A stretch of 64,000 nucleotides of DNA from Eubacterium sp. (GTDB lineage: Bacteria > Bacillota > Clostridia > Lachnospirales > Lachnospiraceae): positions 43,106 through 107,105 of the forward strand of contig JAFYHN010000084.1 in assembly GCA_017539165.1 (NCBI GenBank), written 5' to 3'. Below are positions 43,866-53,795 of the stretch, one piece after another. Position numbers and translations under genes: made by a program. A model generated the notes under the pieces. That model saw only the letters and a list, made by a program, of their open reading frames with translations, searched no databases and was not told the DNA's origin. How positions within the stretch are numbered: position 1 is the stretch's first letter; each line of letters begins with the position of its first letter.

Positions 43866-44234
43866 ATGATAGATTTTGAGCTTGGAGCTGTTCAGGAAAG
43901 GTTTGCGGATATCGTATGGGCAAATGAACCTGTCAGTTCAGGTGATCTTGTAAAGATATGTGAAAACGAGCTCGGTTGGAAGAAACCGACGACATACACT
44001 GTTTTACGAAAGCTGAGTGAAAAAGGTTTACTAAAAAATGAAAATGGAGTAGTAACTACACTTATTTCTAAAGAAGAATTTTATTCTGAGAGAAGTAATC
44101 AGATAGTTGAAGAGTCTTTTGAGGGTTCGCTCCCTGCTTTTATAGCAGCATTTATTTCTAAGAAAAAGCTTACCTCTAAAGAAGCAGATGAAATTCAGCA
44201 GATGATTGATACATTTAAGAAAGGTAAGAAATAG
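43866..44234 (+). CDS. BlaI/MecI-family transcriptional repressor
   Basis: 122 residues: a winged-helix N-terminus (LGAVQERFADIVWANEP, KKPTTYTVLRKLSEKGLL) and a C-terminal dimerisation helix region (SLPAFIAAFISKKKLTSKEADEI), the plan and length of BlaI/MecI. It is cleaved or released when the partner BlaR1-like protease senses its signal. Ribosome site AGAAGGGAG precedes ATG 43866. The double operator upstream suggests autorepression. It is 2 bp before the protease gene. Confidence 0.93.
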   Translation: MIDFELGAVQERFADIVWANEPVSSGDLVKICENELGWKKPTTYTVLRKLSEKGLLKNENGVVTTLISKEEFYSERSNQIVEESFEGSLPAFIAAFISKKKLTSKEADEIQQMIDTFKKGKK

Positions 44235-44236
44235 GC

Positions 44237-46240
44237 ATGAGCAATGTGTTATTGAAAGTCTTCAATATGAGTGTAACTGCAGGATGGCTTATTCTGGCAG
44301 TGCTTGTTTTACGTTTTCTGTTTAAAAAAGCACCTAAATGGATTACTTGTATGCTGTGGGCAGTAGTTGCAATCAGACTTATATGTCCATTATCTTTTGA
44401 GAGTGTACTTAGTGTTATACCAAGTGCAAAGACGATTAATGTATCTACTGATGATTCCGTTCCATATATTCAGTCCGGAGTTAAATTAGTTGATTCGGCT
44501 GCGAATACTTATTTTGCAAATATAAATAATAATATTAATGCGAATGATTTAGAATCTATAGAAGTATCTCAGAGAGTAATTGAACCAAAGAATGCTAATA
44601 TAGATAAAAGTAATGTGGAGAGTATATCTGATCAGGAAAACGAGAAACATCTGACAAAAAAGACTTCGAAACAGAAGCTGATGTTTATCCTGGCTGTTAT
44701 ATGGATTGCTGTATCAGGATTACTGATCTTATATGGACTATTCAGCTTTATAAGGCTTAGAAAAACGGTTGCTGCTTCAATTGAGGTTGAAGACAATGTT
44801 TTCATCTGTGATGATATACGTTTCCCATTTATTCTTGGGGTATTTAAGCCTATCGTATATCTTCCATCGGTATTAGATGATGCAATGAAGAAGTACGTTC
44901 TTGCACATGAAAATGCACATTTAAAGAGACGTGATCACTGGTGGAAGCCGTTAGGATATCTGCTTCTTTCAATTCACTGGTTTAATCCTCTGTGCTGGGT
45001 AGCATATATTCTATTCTGTAGGGATATTGAAATGGCCTGTGATGAGAAGGTTATTAAGGATATGGATACTGATGATAGGGCTGGATATTCACAGGCGTTG
45101 CTTAATCTCAGTTGTCCTAAAAGAATAATAGCGGCTTGTCCGGTTGCCTTTGGAGAAATTGGTGTCAAGGAAAGAGTTAAGGGCGTTATCAAGTACAAAA
45201 AGCCTGCATATTGGCTCGTATTAACTGGATTTTTATGTGTGCTTGCTGTTTCTATATGTTTCCTTACTGATCCTAAGACGGTTATGGCTGTTGAAAATGA
45301 TGAGTCGATAAGTGAAGGAAATAAAGATATTAAATCTGAATCCGAAGAGCTGACTACTCAGGAAGCTACTACTGAAGAAAAAATAGTTTCTAACTCAACT
45401 GAGGTTAAGACTGAAGCAACTACTGAGAAAGCTACAACAGAAGAACCAACGACGGAAGAACGAGAAAAAGAATATGAAATATATGGTGAGGATAATCCGC
45501 AGACATTTAATATAGCAAGGTATGGCAAGATGTCTGCAGTAAAAGATGGACAGTATATATATTATTCAGGTACATATCAGGAATTATGGAGATATGATAC
45601 TGCCACACAGACACATGAGTTGGTTGCAGAACTTGGTGATGGCGGCGGAAAGAATCTGGTTAAATATGGTGATGATATATATCTTGTAATGAATAATTCG
45701 GGTGGCGAGCCGGAAGATAACTATATATGTAGAGTTTCAGCAGGCGGTGATGTTATGCAGTTAGCTAAAGGATCAGAATTTGTTATTGAGAATGACAGAA
45801 TCTATTATACGAAGGTAGAATATACATACGATGATTTGGAATATAAATACGATAATCCAGTAGGTACTCATAGTATGAAACTAAACGGTGACGATGATAA
45901 AGAAGAGCCATGGGTTACACTTAATACAATAAATGTGACTAGAGAATCGGAAACAGTACAGTCCGAATATGGTATCCTTACATGGCCGATACAATATAAT
46001 GAAAAAGGTTTTTCCGAATCAGGGAATATATATTTTGTAGACAATGCTGGAGAGTCAAGATTAGTTCAAGAAATAACCTTAGGAACTCAAGTTCGTTCAT
46101 ATATGATGTTAGATGATTATATATTCTATGTATACCATTATCATGACGATGAAGATACTAAAAAGAATCTTGTTATAGAGAAATATGATGGCTCTGAGAA
46201 GAACGAGACATACATGGGAATAGCAGCAGGAGCGTTCTAA
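44237..46240 (+). CDS. BlaR1-like membrane metalloprotease sensor (M56) with a non-PBP C-terminal domain
   Basis: 667 residues. The N-terminal half carries about four TM helices and the M56 zinc-protease motif HENAH (in VLAHENAHLKRRDHWW) with downstream DIEMACDE. After a TM near residue 330 comes a Thr/Glu-rich linker (TTEE repeats, about 375-415) and an extracellular domain of roughly 250 residues with repeated aromatic beta-strand patterns (QYIYYSGTYQELWRYD, GDDIYLVMNN, DRIYYTKVEY, DYIFYVYHYHDD). It looks like a beta-propeller (DUF5050-like), not a penicillin-binding transpeptidase domain: no SxxK or KTG motif is seen. The signal is therefore probably not a beta-lactam. It is co-transcribed with the repressor. 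Confidence 0.88.
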   Translation: MSNVLLKVFNMSVTAGWLILAVLVLRFLFKKAPKWITCMLWAVVAIRLICPLSFESVLSVIPSAKTINVSTDDSVPYIQSGVKLVDSAANTYFANINNNINANDLESIEVSQRVIEPKNANIDKSNVESISDQENEKHLTKKTSKQKLMFILAVIWIAVSGLLILYGLFSFIRLRKTVAASIEVEDNVFICDDIRFPFILGVFKPIVYLPSVLDDAMKKYVLAHENAHLKRRDHWWKPLGYLLLSIHWFNPLCWVAYILFCRDIEMACDEKVIKDMDTDDRAGYSQALLNLSCPKRIIAACPVAFGEIGVKERVKGVIKYKKPAYWLVLTGFLCVLAVSICFLTDPKTVMAVENDESISEGNKDIKSESEELTTQEATTEEKIVSNSTEVKTEATTEKATTEEPTTEEREKEYEIYGEDNPQTFNIARYGKMSAVKDGQYIYYSGTYQELWRYDTATQTHELVAELGDGGGKNLVKYGDDIYLVMNNSGGEPEDNYICRVSAGGDVMQLAKGSEFVIENDRIYYTKVEYTYDDLEYKYDNPVGTHSMKLNGDDDKEEPWVTLNTINVTRESETVQSEYGILTWPIQYNEKGFSESGNIYFVDNAGESRLVQEITLGTQVRSYMMLDDYIFYVYHYHDDEDTKKNLVIEKYDGSEKNETYMGIAAGAF

Positions 46241-46326
46241 ACATACTGTTTTAGCGTTATGTCTTCTTAATTATTTGTGTTACAGAATTATTAAATAAAA
46301 GTAAGAAAAACTTAATAATAAAACAT

Positions 46327-46386
46327 TTGACAAAAGTGGTTTACTCGGATAAACTAAAAGAGAATTAAGGTTTATCCGGATAAACC
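46327..46386 (+). promoter_or_regulatory. second BlaI-type double-operator promoter
   Basis: TTGACA (46327-46332), 17 bp, TAAACT (46350-46355). Operator 1 GGTTTACTCGGATAAACT (46338-46355) overlaps the -10, and operator 2 GGTTTATCCGGATAAACC (46369-46386) is a perfect palindrome. The 31-bp spacing and all relative positions are the same as at 43791-43850, so the downstream secreted protein is very likely in the repressor's regulon. Confidence 0.78.
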
Positions 46387-46448
46387 GCTTTTGAATTAGC
46401 GAACAAAATCTTAATTAAATCACAAATAAGTGGAAGGAAGGAAAAAAC

Positions 46449-47426
46449 ATGAAAAAATTAGTTGTAATCACAATTGCTCTTTGCATAGTATTAAGTGCAT
46501 TTTCAATGAATAACGTTTCAATGACAACTGTAGAAGCTGCCGGTTCAAAGTATGAATACATTTCTTTGCATGAAAGATTTGCCACGAAAAAAGAAATATT
46601 AGAAAAAGAAATCAAAAATGGTGACTATTATTTTAGAACTCGTAATTCTAAGATTCAGGTCAAGAAGGGAAAGACTGGTAAATACAAAACTATTCCAGTA
46701 AAGGTAAATATTTATAGTGGATTTGCTGTTAATGGGGGAGATGTAATCTTTATTGAAACTGTAAATGGTGTTTCATCACTTAAGATGTATACATTTGCAA
46801 ACGGAAAGGTAAAGAATCTGAGAAAGCTTCCATTATCAAATAATAGATGTGTAGGTGAAGAAAGCTATGAACACTCCCATATAACAGGTGTATGTGGAAA
46901 CTATATATTCTTCTGTAGTTACAATGGTCTTTTAGATCATGAAGGATCAGTAATGTATTCATATAATTTAAAAAATAAAAAAATAAAGAAAGCTGGTCTT
47001 AATGGTCAGGCTGAGGAGAATACTATAGGAAATTATCTCATTGCTTCCGAAAGATGGAGAACAGATGCTCGAACACTTCCATTTGATCTTTATAAGTTTA
47101 CATCTACAGGAACTGTTAAAAAGATAAAAAAAATCTCAAAGAGTACTTACGATGTAAAGGAATACAATGGCTCCCTTTATTGGGTAGATACTACGATGCA
47201 GCATGCAACTAATCCTAAAACAGGTAAGAAAGCAGTTCTTTATACAATGAAGCTTGATGGTTCAGGAAAGAAAAAACTTTTTACAGAGACATCCAGGTTC
47301 GCTATCTTTTCTGTAGTATCTGTAAATGAAAAAGGTATTAAGCTTTCTGCATATAACGATATGGGAAGTGCTGATTACTCATATAATTTTGAAACAAAGA
47401 AGATGAGCACTATCAAAACAAAATAG
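46449..47426 (+). CDS. secreted beta-propeller-like protein, target of the BlaI-type repressor
   Basis: 325 residues with a clear signal peptide (MKKLVVITIALCIVLSAFS; cleavage about VEAAG). The mature part consists of repeated strands (NGGDVIFIETVNGVSSLKMY, GNYIFFCSYNG, NGSLYWVDTTM) like the sensor domain of the protease at 44237 and like DUF5050/propeller proteins. No catalytic motif is recognised. GGAAGGAAGG lies before ATG 46449. It has its own promoter with the double operator and its own terminator. Perhaps it binds the same ligand or cell-wall feature that the sensor detects (inference). Confidence 0.85.
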   Translation: MKKLVVITIALCIVLSAFSMNNVSMTTVEAAGSKYEYISLHERFATKKEILEKEIKNGDYYFRTRNSKIQVKKGKTGKYKTIPVKVNIYSGFAVNGGDVIFIETVNGVSSLKMYTFANGKVKNLRKLPLSNNRCVGEESYEHSHITGVCGNYIFFCSYNGLLDHEGSVMYSYNLKNKKIKKAGLNGQAEENTIGNYLIASERWRTDARTLPFDLYKFTSTGTVKKIKKISKSTYDVKEYNGSLYWVDTTMQHATNPKTGKKAVLYTMKLDGSGKKKLFTETSRFAIFSVVSVNEKGIKLSAYNDMGSADYSYNFETKKMSTIKTK

Positions 47427-47449
47427 GGATTATGAATCCATACGTTTTC

Positions 47450-47499
47450 AACGAAAAGATGACAGATGAAATCAGATTTCAACTGTCATCTTTTTCGTT
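47450..47499 (+). terminator. long terminator hairpin
   Basis: AACGAAAAGATGACAG (47450-47465) pairs with CTGTCATCTTTTTCGTT (47483-47499) apart from one bulged T; an inner TGAAAT/ATTTCA helix caps it. The 3' arm itself provides the T-run. Confidence 0.85.
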
Positions 47500-47583
47500 G
47501 CGAGAATATCATCGATGATGTATCATAAATGTGTGGGTGTAATGATGTAGGATGTACAGTTAATGGACTATGAAGGGGTTGAA

Positions 47584-48516
47584 ATGTCACAAGAAAAGAT
47601 TAATAAACTTAAAGAAAATATAGCTGTTAAATTTGTTGGAAAGGATTCGGTAATTACGAATCTTATTACTGCATTTCTTGCCGGTGGACATGTTCTGATT
47701 GAGGATGTTCCCGGAGTCGGAAAAACTACTCTTGCGAAGGCTTTAGCTCAGTCTGTGGATCTCGGATTTTCAAGAATTCAATTTACTCCTGATACACTTC
47801 CTACTGATGTTGTGGGAACTTCGATATATAATTCAGATACGTCTGAATTCAGGATCATAAAGGGGCCTGTTTACAGCAGTATAGTTCTAGCGGATGAGAT
47901 AAATAGAACTTCTCCCAAAACACAGTCGGCACTCCTGGAAGCAATGGAAGAGAAACAGATAACAATCGATGGTAAAACGTTTGAACTTCCAAAACCGTTC
48001 ATGGTAATCGCTACAGAAAACCCCTCAGAACAGATTGGTACATATCCTCTTCCGGAAGCTGAGCTTGATCGTTTTATGATGAAGCTTTCGATAGGTTATC
48101 CGGCTCAGGAGAAAGAACTTGCGAAGAAATATCTGGATGGAATAATGGATAATGACCTTACACCTGTTCTTACAGGAAAAGATATACAGGAGATGATGGA
48201 TCAGGTAAGAGCGGTTATTATAAAAGACGAACTTATGGATTATGCGATTGATATAGTAAGTGCAACCAGAAAGCGTGAAGAGCTGGAATATGGACTTAGT
48301 CCGAGAGCAGGTCTTGATCTTCTGATGGCTTCAAAGGCAAGAGCATATGTTATGGGAAGAGATTATGTGATTCCGGATGACATTATTGATATGGCGAAGG
48401 TCGTACTTCCTCATAGGATGATGATGACCACTCAGGCTCATATGAATAAGTATACAGGGAAAAACCTTTTGGTTGAAGTGATTGATAAGTTGAAAAGACC
48501 GGGTCTCCCTTCGTGA
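47584..48516 (+). CDS. MoxR-family AAA+ ATPase
   Basis: 310 residues: Walker A GVGKTT in EDVPGVGKTTLAKAL, Walker B VLADEINR, sensor 1 VIATENP, arginine region and a C-terminal lid domain. MoxR ATPases act as chaperones for metal-cofactor or von Willebrand-type partners. ATG 47584 is preferred over 47563 because AAGGGG precedes it. It is followed by DUF58 and transglutaminase-type genes, a very common three-gene operon whose role (cell envelope or protein maturation) remains poorly defined. Confidence 0.94.
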   Translation: MSQEKINKLKENIAVKFVGKDSVITNLITAFLAGGHVLIEDVPGVGKTTLAKALAQSVDLGFSRIQFTPDTLPTDVVGTSIYNSDTSEFRIIKGPVYSSIVLADEINRTSPKTQSALLEAMEEKQITIDGKTFELPKPFMVIATENPSEQIGTYPLPEAELDRFMMKLSIGYPAQEKELAKKYLDGIMDNDLTPVLTGKDIQEMMDQVRAVIIKDELMDYAIDIVSATRKREELEYGLSPRAGLDLLMASKARAYVMGRDYVIPDDIIDMAKVVLPHRMMMTTQAHMNKYTGKNLLVEVIDKLKRPGLPS

Positions 48517-48538
48517 CATTTAAAAGAGACAATTGACT

Positions 48539-49621
48539 ATGTTCAAAAAAATAAAGAATAAAGGCGTTAAGCCTGGAATTGAAACATTAAAGCATAGGGT
48601 TACAGTGCCTCGTGTTATTTACGCAGTCCTGCTGATCGGGACGTGCATTCTAGTAAGTAACAAAGGAGGCGCGTTTTCCTATGTTTTGTTTTTTTCGGTG
48701 CTTTTATATGCTCCGATAGCATTTGCGTATATACTTTATACCATGTGGGCGCTTCATGTATATCAGGAAATGGAGGGGCGCCTTCTGTACAAGAATACAG
48801 CGAAGAATTATCAGATTCAGATTGAAAATGCTGGGGTACTTCCTCTCTCGGGAATCAGGCTTCTCTACAGCAATGTTACTACCCATTTTAAAGAAGATTT
48901 TACTACTGATTCTTTTCAGTTGATGTCCAGAGAGAGTATTAATATCGAAACAGAACTAACCTGTCGTTATGCGGGAAATTATACAGCAGGAATCGAAAAG
49001 ATAGTTGTTGAGGACTTCTTTGGAATCTTTAAGATTAGATTCCATCTGCAAACTCCTCTTAGAGTCAGTGTTCTTCCGGTGGTTACGGATATAGCCGTCA
49101 AGGATATAACCAGAATTCTGGACGAAAGTAGGTTGGGAAGAAATATATTCAGGTTGGATATAACAGAGAACTTTCTTGGAAATGACCTCAGAAAATATAT
49201 GCAGGGAGATTCTCTGAATACCATTCACTGGAAAAATTATGCCAGAACGGGAGAACTAATGGTAAGATTACCCGAAAGGCAGAATTCAGATATGCTTAGT
49301 CTCATTCTGGTTACCGAAGATACTGGAGATGATGAGGAGAATATCAAAAGGCGTGACCTTTATCTGGAATATCTGGTATCGGTGGCAGACTATTTTGCAC
49401 ATATGAAGAAACCGGTCAGGATCATATATCCGGATTCTGGTATAAAGACATTTACGATAGAAGATTATAAGAGTTTTCGTGAATTCTATCATGACAGACT
49501 CAGGCGTATTCATGGGGCTATAGATGAAGATACTGAGAAAGCAATGTTAGATAAGTCTCTTGAAAGCTTAAGTGTCAGGGTTATGTTTAGGGAGAAGGAT
49601 AACGCTCTATGTCTGATTTAA
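48539..49621 (+). CDS. DUF58 membrane protein
   Basis: 360 residues with two N-terminal TM helices (about 20-60), a beta-rich middle, and the DUF58 core with GNDLRKYMQGDSLNTIHWKN and the following vWA-like region. The frame opens at TTG 48533; ATG 48539 is the likely start although its ribosome site is weak (AAGAGA), which suggests coupling to the preceding gene. It overlaps the next gene by 13 bp. It is the usual partner of MoxR. Confidence 0.92.
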   Translation: MFKKIKNKGVKPGIETLKHRVTVPRVIYAVLLIGTCILVSNKGGAFSYVLFFSVLLYAPIAFAYILYTMWALHVYQEMEGRLLYKNTAKNYQIQIENAGVLPLSGIRLLYSNVTTHFKEDFTTDSFQLMSRESINIETELTCRYAGNYTAGIEKIVVEDFFGIFKIRFHLQTPLRVSVLPVVTDIAVKDITRILDESRLGRNIFRLDITENFLGNDLRKYMQGDSLNTIHWKNYARTGELMVRLPERQNSDMLSLILVTEDTGDDEENIKRRDLYLEYLVSVADYFAHMKKPVRIIYPDSGIKTFTIEDYKSFREFYHDRLRRIHGAIDEDTEKAMLDKSLESLSVRVMFREKDNALCLI

Positions 49622-51834
49622 AGAAGAAAACAATTGAATATCTTCTTGATGTTCCCAAGATCATAGTACTTGCTATTCCTTTAATCGAGTTGATTCTGTA
49701 TTTAAATCTTTTTGAAACAAATAGATTATTTGCACTGAGCTATCTTCTTATATTTGTTGAAGTGTACGGTTTCCTCAAGGTTTTAGGAAGAGATAAACTT
49801 TATCTCTTATTCTCTACTATCATTCTGCTGGCATTGGGACTTATATTCAGAGATATAGTTCTTTTTGAGAATATGCTGCTTGCGTATTTTCCGATGCTTC
49901 TTATATATATCTTAAATATACCATCAGTAAGAAGAATAGGCTGGGCTGTTGCTGCAGTTGTGGAATGTGGATTATGGATATATTTTTGGGATATGTCAAA
50001 GCCTGTGGCGATATGTCTTGTGCTCATAGTTATACTGGGTATTGTTGAGTTTCTGAAAAAGGATATAAGATATTATTTGCCGGCTTTACTGATAATAGGA
50101 ATGATAGTCCTGTTTATTCCTGTAAATGACGAACCTATTAAGTGGACATTTATTAGAAATACAGCTGAAAAGATATCGACAGTAGTGTCATATGTTGGAG
50201 ATGAGATCGGATATCATTTCAGAGGACTGTTTGGTGATGTAGATGACTTTACCGGTTATGCTGAAACAGGAAAACTGCAGGGCGTTGTTAGATCGACTTC
50301 GCAGGAAGAGATCTCTTATGAAATATTCGGAACGTGCAGGGATTCGTCTATTCATCTGAAAGGCGCAGATTATTCCAGAATCACTCCGGAAGGCATGTTA
50401 GAAAAGCAGTCAACGGACATGTATTATAATGCCGGATTTATACAATTTATGAATGCTATTTATCAGGCAGGAATAGATCAGAAGAAAGCGGATTGCATTA
50501 TAAAGGTTGAAAGTGGTGATTTTGTATATAGATATCTCAGAACAGAAGATATAATATGTCCGCTTATGCCAATCTTTGTAGCGAAGATCAGTGAAGATGG
50601 AGATCGTAATATTGAACTGTCCGAAAGTGATATGACTAAAGTAAAGAAAAAGAATTTCCGCTATCATGTCCAGTATCTGACAATAGATTATGGAAGTCCG
50701 TATTATAAAGAGCTTCTTCTTAATATGAACAGTGACGACTTTAAGTACGTGGATTATTACACAATAGTTCAATATGTCAGAGATATATTGAATCTTAATA
50801 TCGCTAACAGGATTTCAAAACAGAGATATGATGATATCGTGAACTATCTGGAGAATAAGGAGACTAACTTTGAAACTGAGGGATATCTGGACACATCGAT
50901 GTCTACACAGAGGATACATGATCTCTCAACAGAGCTGACTGCAGATTGCGAAAGTGATTATGAAAAGGCAAAGAGGATAGAATACTTTCTCAGGCAATAC
51001 AAATACAACAGAAAGACGGATCTTAGAGGCAGTGAGAATTATGTGGATGACTTTCTGTTCGAAACAAAAAGAGGTTATTGTGTACACTATGCATCTGCCA
51101 TGATCATAATGCTTAGAGAATGCGGTATCCCGTCGAGATATGCAAATGGGTTCGTACATAGATTTGATGAAGAAAAGATGAAGGTAAGAGGAGAGGTGAT
51201 GAGTAACGATGCTCATGCCTGGCCTGAAGCTTACATCAAAGGAATCGGATGGATACCATTGGAACCTACAACTATAATCAAAATGCCTGAACAGGATTCA
51301 TGGGGACTGAAATACACCCAGACTGATGAAGAGACGGGATCAGAAACCGATGCTGAACTTCGTGCCGGGGGAGATCATTTCCCTGGCCCTGACGATATAC
51401 CTGAGCAGTATAGAAAATACTATGAACAAAGTAATGATGTGACGCCAACAGAGGTTAAAGAAAGAAACTCTGGTAAGGATCTGGCATATAAGCTGTTGTA
51501 CTATACGGTGGCAATACTGGGAACTGTTTTGATGCTCTTCCTTCTGATTAAACTGATCAGATGGATATGGTATATGAGACTAAGTCCGGAAATGAAACTT
51601 CAGGAGAATATTAATTCTATATGCAAAACGATTAATAAAAAAAATGTAGAAGGCAAAAAGATTGAATCTATATATGATTATCTTGATTTTTTTGAGGATG
51701 AGGCTGAAAGAGAAAGACTGAAAGATATCTTTAATCAGTATTACAAGGTTAGATTTCGGGGAGATGTTCCTGATGAAGAACTTATAAAGACGACCAGAAG
51801 GTTCTGGGATGAGAAAAATCTTTTGATGAGGTGA
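49609..51834 (+). CDS. transglutaminase-like membrane protein (TgpA-type)
   Basis: 741 residues. About seven TM helices occupy the N-terminus (to about 175), followed by an extracellular region with a transglutaminase-like core: Cys in GYCVHYASAMIIMLRECGIPSR, His in NDAHAWPEAY and a following acidic/Trp strand (GWIPLEPT) form the triad region. One TM near 625-645 and a cytoplasmic tail follow. Typical third member of MoxR-DUF58 operons. It could crosslink or cleave peptide bonds at the cell surface. Confidence 0.92.
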   Translation: MSDLKKKTIEYLLDVPKIIVLAIPLIELILYLNLFETNRLFALSYLLIFVEVYGFLKVLGRDKLYLLFSTIILLALGLIFRDIVLFENMLLAYFPMLLIYILNIPSVRRIGWAVAAVVECGLWIYFWDMSKPVAICLVLIVILGIVEFLKKDIRYYLPALLIIGMIVLFIPVNDEPIKWTFIRNTAEKISTVVSYVGDEIGYHFRGLFGDVDDFTGYAETGKLQGVVRSTSQEEISYEIFGTCRDSSIHLKGADYSRITPEGMLEKQSTDMYYNAGFIQFMNAIYQAGIDQKKADCIIKVESGDFVYRYLRTEDIICPLMPIFVAKISEDGDRNIELSESDMTKVKKKNFRYHVQYLTIDYGSPYYKELLLNMNSDDFKYVDYYTIVQYVRDILNLNIANRISKQRYDDIVNYLENKETNFETEGYLDTSMSTQRIHDLSTELTADCESDYEKAKRIEYFLRQYKYNRKTDLRGSENYVDDFLFETKRGYCVHYASAMIIMLRECGIPSRYANGFVHRFDEEKMKVRGEVMSNDAHAWPEAYIKGIGWIPLEPTTIIKMPEQDSWGLKYTQTDEETGSETDAELRAGGDHFPGPDDIPEQYRKYYEQSNDVTPTEVKERNSGKDLAYKLLYYTVAILGTVLMLFLLIKLIRWIWYMRLSPEMKLQENINSICKTINKKNVEGKKIESIYDYLDFFEDEAERERLKDIFNQYYKVRFRGDVPDEELIKTTRRFWDEKNLLMR

Positions 51835-51843
51835 CAGAAAGAT

Positions 51844-52536
51844 ATGGATTACAGTGTACTTATAGTGGATGACGAGGTAGAACTTGCGGAATCCACAGCA
51901 GAATATTTTAATATGTTTGATGTTCCATCAAAGTGTGTTTTTACGGCAATAGATGCTTTGGAGTTTTTTAGATCAAACACAGCTAAACTTATCCTGTTGG
52001 ATATAAACCTTGAGGGCAAAGATGGTTTGTCGGGATTTGAACTATGTAAAAAGTTCAGGGAGACTATGGATGTACCAATCTTATTTATAAGTGCGAGATC
52101 AAGCGATGATGATATGGTTATCGCGCTTAATATCGGTGGCGACGATTATATCACAAAACCGTATTCCTTAAGTGTTCTTCATGCAAAGGTAAAGGCGGTT
52201 CTGAAAAGGTATGAACGCTCGATTCCGATGGATGAGCATGTTGTAAGCAATTTCGGAGATGTAGAGATTGATTTTGATGCTTCAACGGTACATAAGAATG
52301 GTGAGCTTGTGAATCTCACTGCTATGGAATATAAACTCCTTATCTATCTCGTAAAGAATAAGAACAGGATAATTCCAAAAAATGAGATATTTGATAATGT
52401 ATGGGATGATTGCTTTGTTTCTGATGGAACACTGAATGTTCATATCAGACATTTAAGAGAAAAACTTGAGGAGGATCCAAACAGTCCCAAGTTTATTAAG
52501 ACAGTAAGGGGACTGGGGATAATGTTTAAAGAATGA
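51844..52536 (+). CDS. OmpR-family response regulator
   Basis: 230 residues: a receiver with VDDEVE, Asp acceptor in LILLDINLEG, TKPYS, and a winged-helix domain ending in KFIKTVRGLGIMF. It starts 9 bp after the transglutaminase gene, so it may share its transcript, and overlaps the kinase gene by 4 bp (ATGA). With the kinase and the ABC pair at 53907-57046 it resembles BceRS-type modules responding to cell-wall-active peptides. Confidence 0.95.
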   Translation: MDYSVLIVDDEVELAESTAEYFNMFDVPSKCVFTAIDALEFFRSNTAKLILLDINLEGKDGLSGFELCKKFRETMDVPILFISARSSDDDMVIALNIGGDDYITKPYSLSVLHAKVKAVLKRYERSIPMDEHVVSNFGDVEIDFDASTVHKNGELVNLTAMEYKLLIYLVKNKNRIIPKNEIFDNVWDDCFVSDGTLNVHIRHLREKLEEDPNSPKFIKTVRGLGIMFKE

Positions 52537-53795
52537 AAAAATTTATTGTGTGCTTTGCAGTATTTGCATTTATAGTTATGTTTGTTCCGGAAATTGTTTT
52601 TATTTTTAGACGAGTTCAGAAGGATACAAAACTGGATGTTGTAGAGGTAAATGAGCTCATCTCGGAGCTTCAGAATAACTGGGGAAACATGGATTTTGAA
52701 GATTATCCGGACTGCAGCTTTGATTATGCTGTGCTGGATAACAATGACAGGCTGATATTTAGAGATAATTACTGGAATGCAGATACAATAGTTAAAGCAA
52801 CAGCAGAAAGAGACACTATCAGAGACATAGTCGTAGATGGCACGATCGTAGGAAAACTCATTATTTATAATAATGTATCAAGTCTGGAAGATATGGCATT
52901 TGCGAAGTACGCAAAACAGTATATCTTCTCTTCAGCTATAGTATTTCTGGTAATACTACTTGCTCTTCTCTGGATCAACTATAAAGTAATTAAACCTTTT
53001 GATGATATGAAGGATTTTGCAATATCTGTTGCATCCGGTAATCTTGATAAGCCTCTAAAAATGGATAAGAAAAATGTGTTTGGTGCATTTACCGAAAGCT
53101 TCGATATAATGCGCGAAGAACTGGCACTGGCTAAAGAAAGGGAACTCCAGGCGAATATAAGCAAGAAGGAACTGATAGCTCAGCTCAGTCATGACCTAAA
53201 GACGCCTGTGGCATCCATTAAAGCTATGTCGGAAGTTCTTAGTGTGAAAGAAGATCGAGAACAGGTGAAAAACAAACTGGTTGCGATAGGAGATAAAGCT
53301 GATCAGATAGACAGACTTGTCTCGGATCTCTTTACGTCAACTCTTGAAGAACTTGAAAGGCTGGAGATAAATACATCCGAACTTGCCAGTACAGAACTTG
53401 TTCAGATGATTCGTACAGCGGATTACAAAGGATATCTGGTTGAGCTTGATATACCAGAATGTATGGTAATGTGCGATAAAATCAGAGTCGGACAGATTTT
53501 CAGCAACATATTCTATAATTCATATAAGTATGCAGATACTGATATATACGTTGACGGAGAAACGGATACAGATAGTCTTTGTATAAGTATTACTGACAGA
53601 GGGGGCGGAGTACCTTCGGAAGAGTTGGCTATGATAGTTGATAAATACAAGAGAGGATCCAATGCTTCGGATAAACAGGGAGCGGGTCTTGGATTATATA
53701 TAAGCAAAGAACTGATGGAGGATATGCAGGGAAGTCTTGAGGTGACAAATGCAGATGGTGGTTTCAGGGTTATACTCAGTTTCAAACTTGCTTAA
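52533..53795 (+). CDS. membrane sensor histidine kinase
   Basis: 420 residues: TM1 about 4-24, an extracellular domain of about 110 residues, TM2 about 133-152, HAMP, a DHp H-box LIAQLSHDLKTPVASI, HATPase with NIFYNSYKYA (N-box), DRGGGVP and GAGLGLYISKEL. The moderate outer domain means it can sense directly, unlike the very short BceS loops. It overlaps the regulator gene by 4 bp. A gap of 111 bp follows, containing TATAAT-like sequence (TATAATGAGA near 53861) before the ABC ATPase gene. Confidence 0.94.
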   Translation: MKKFIVCFAVFAFIVMFVPEIVFIFRRVQKDTKLDVVEVNELISELQNNWGNMDFEDYPDCSFDYAVLDNNDRLIFRDNYWNADTIVKATAERDTIRDIVVDGTIVGKLIIYNNVSSLEDMAFAKYAKQYIFSSAIVFLVILLALLWINYKVIKPFDDMKDFAISVASGNLDKPLKMDKKNVFGAFTESFDIMREELALAKERELQANISKKELIAQLSHDLKTPVASIKAMSEVLSVKEDREQVKNKLVAIGDKADQIDRLVSDLFTSTLEELERLEINTSELASTELVQMIRTADYKGYLVELDIPECMVMCDKIRVGQIFSNIFYNSYKYADTDIYVDGETDTDSLCISITDRGGGVPSEELAMIVDKYKRGSNASDKQGAGLGLYISKELMEDMQGSLEVTNADGGFRVILSFKLA

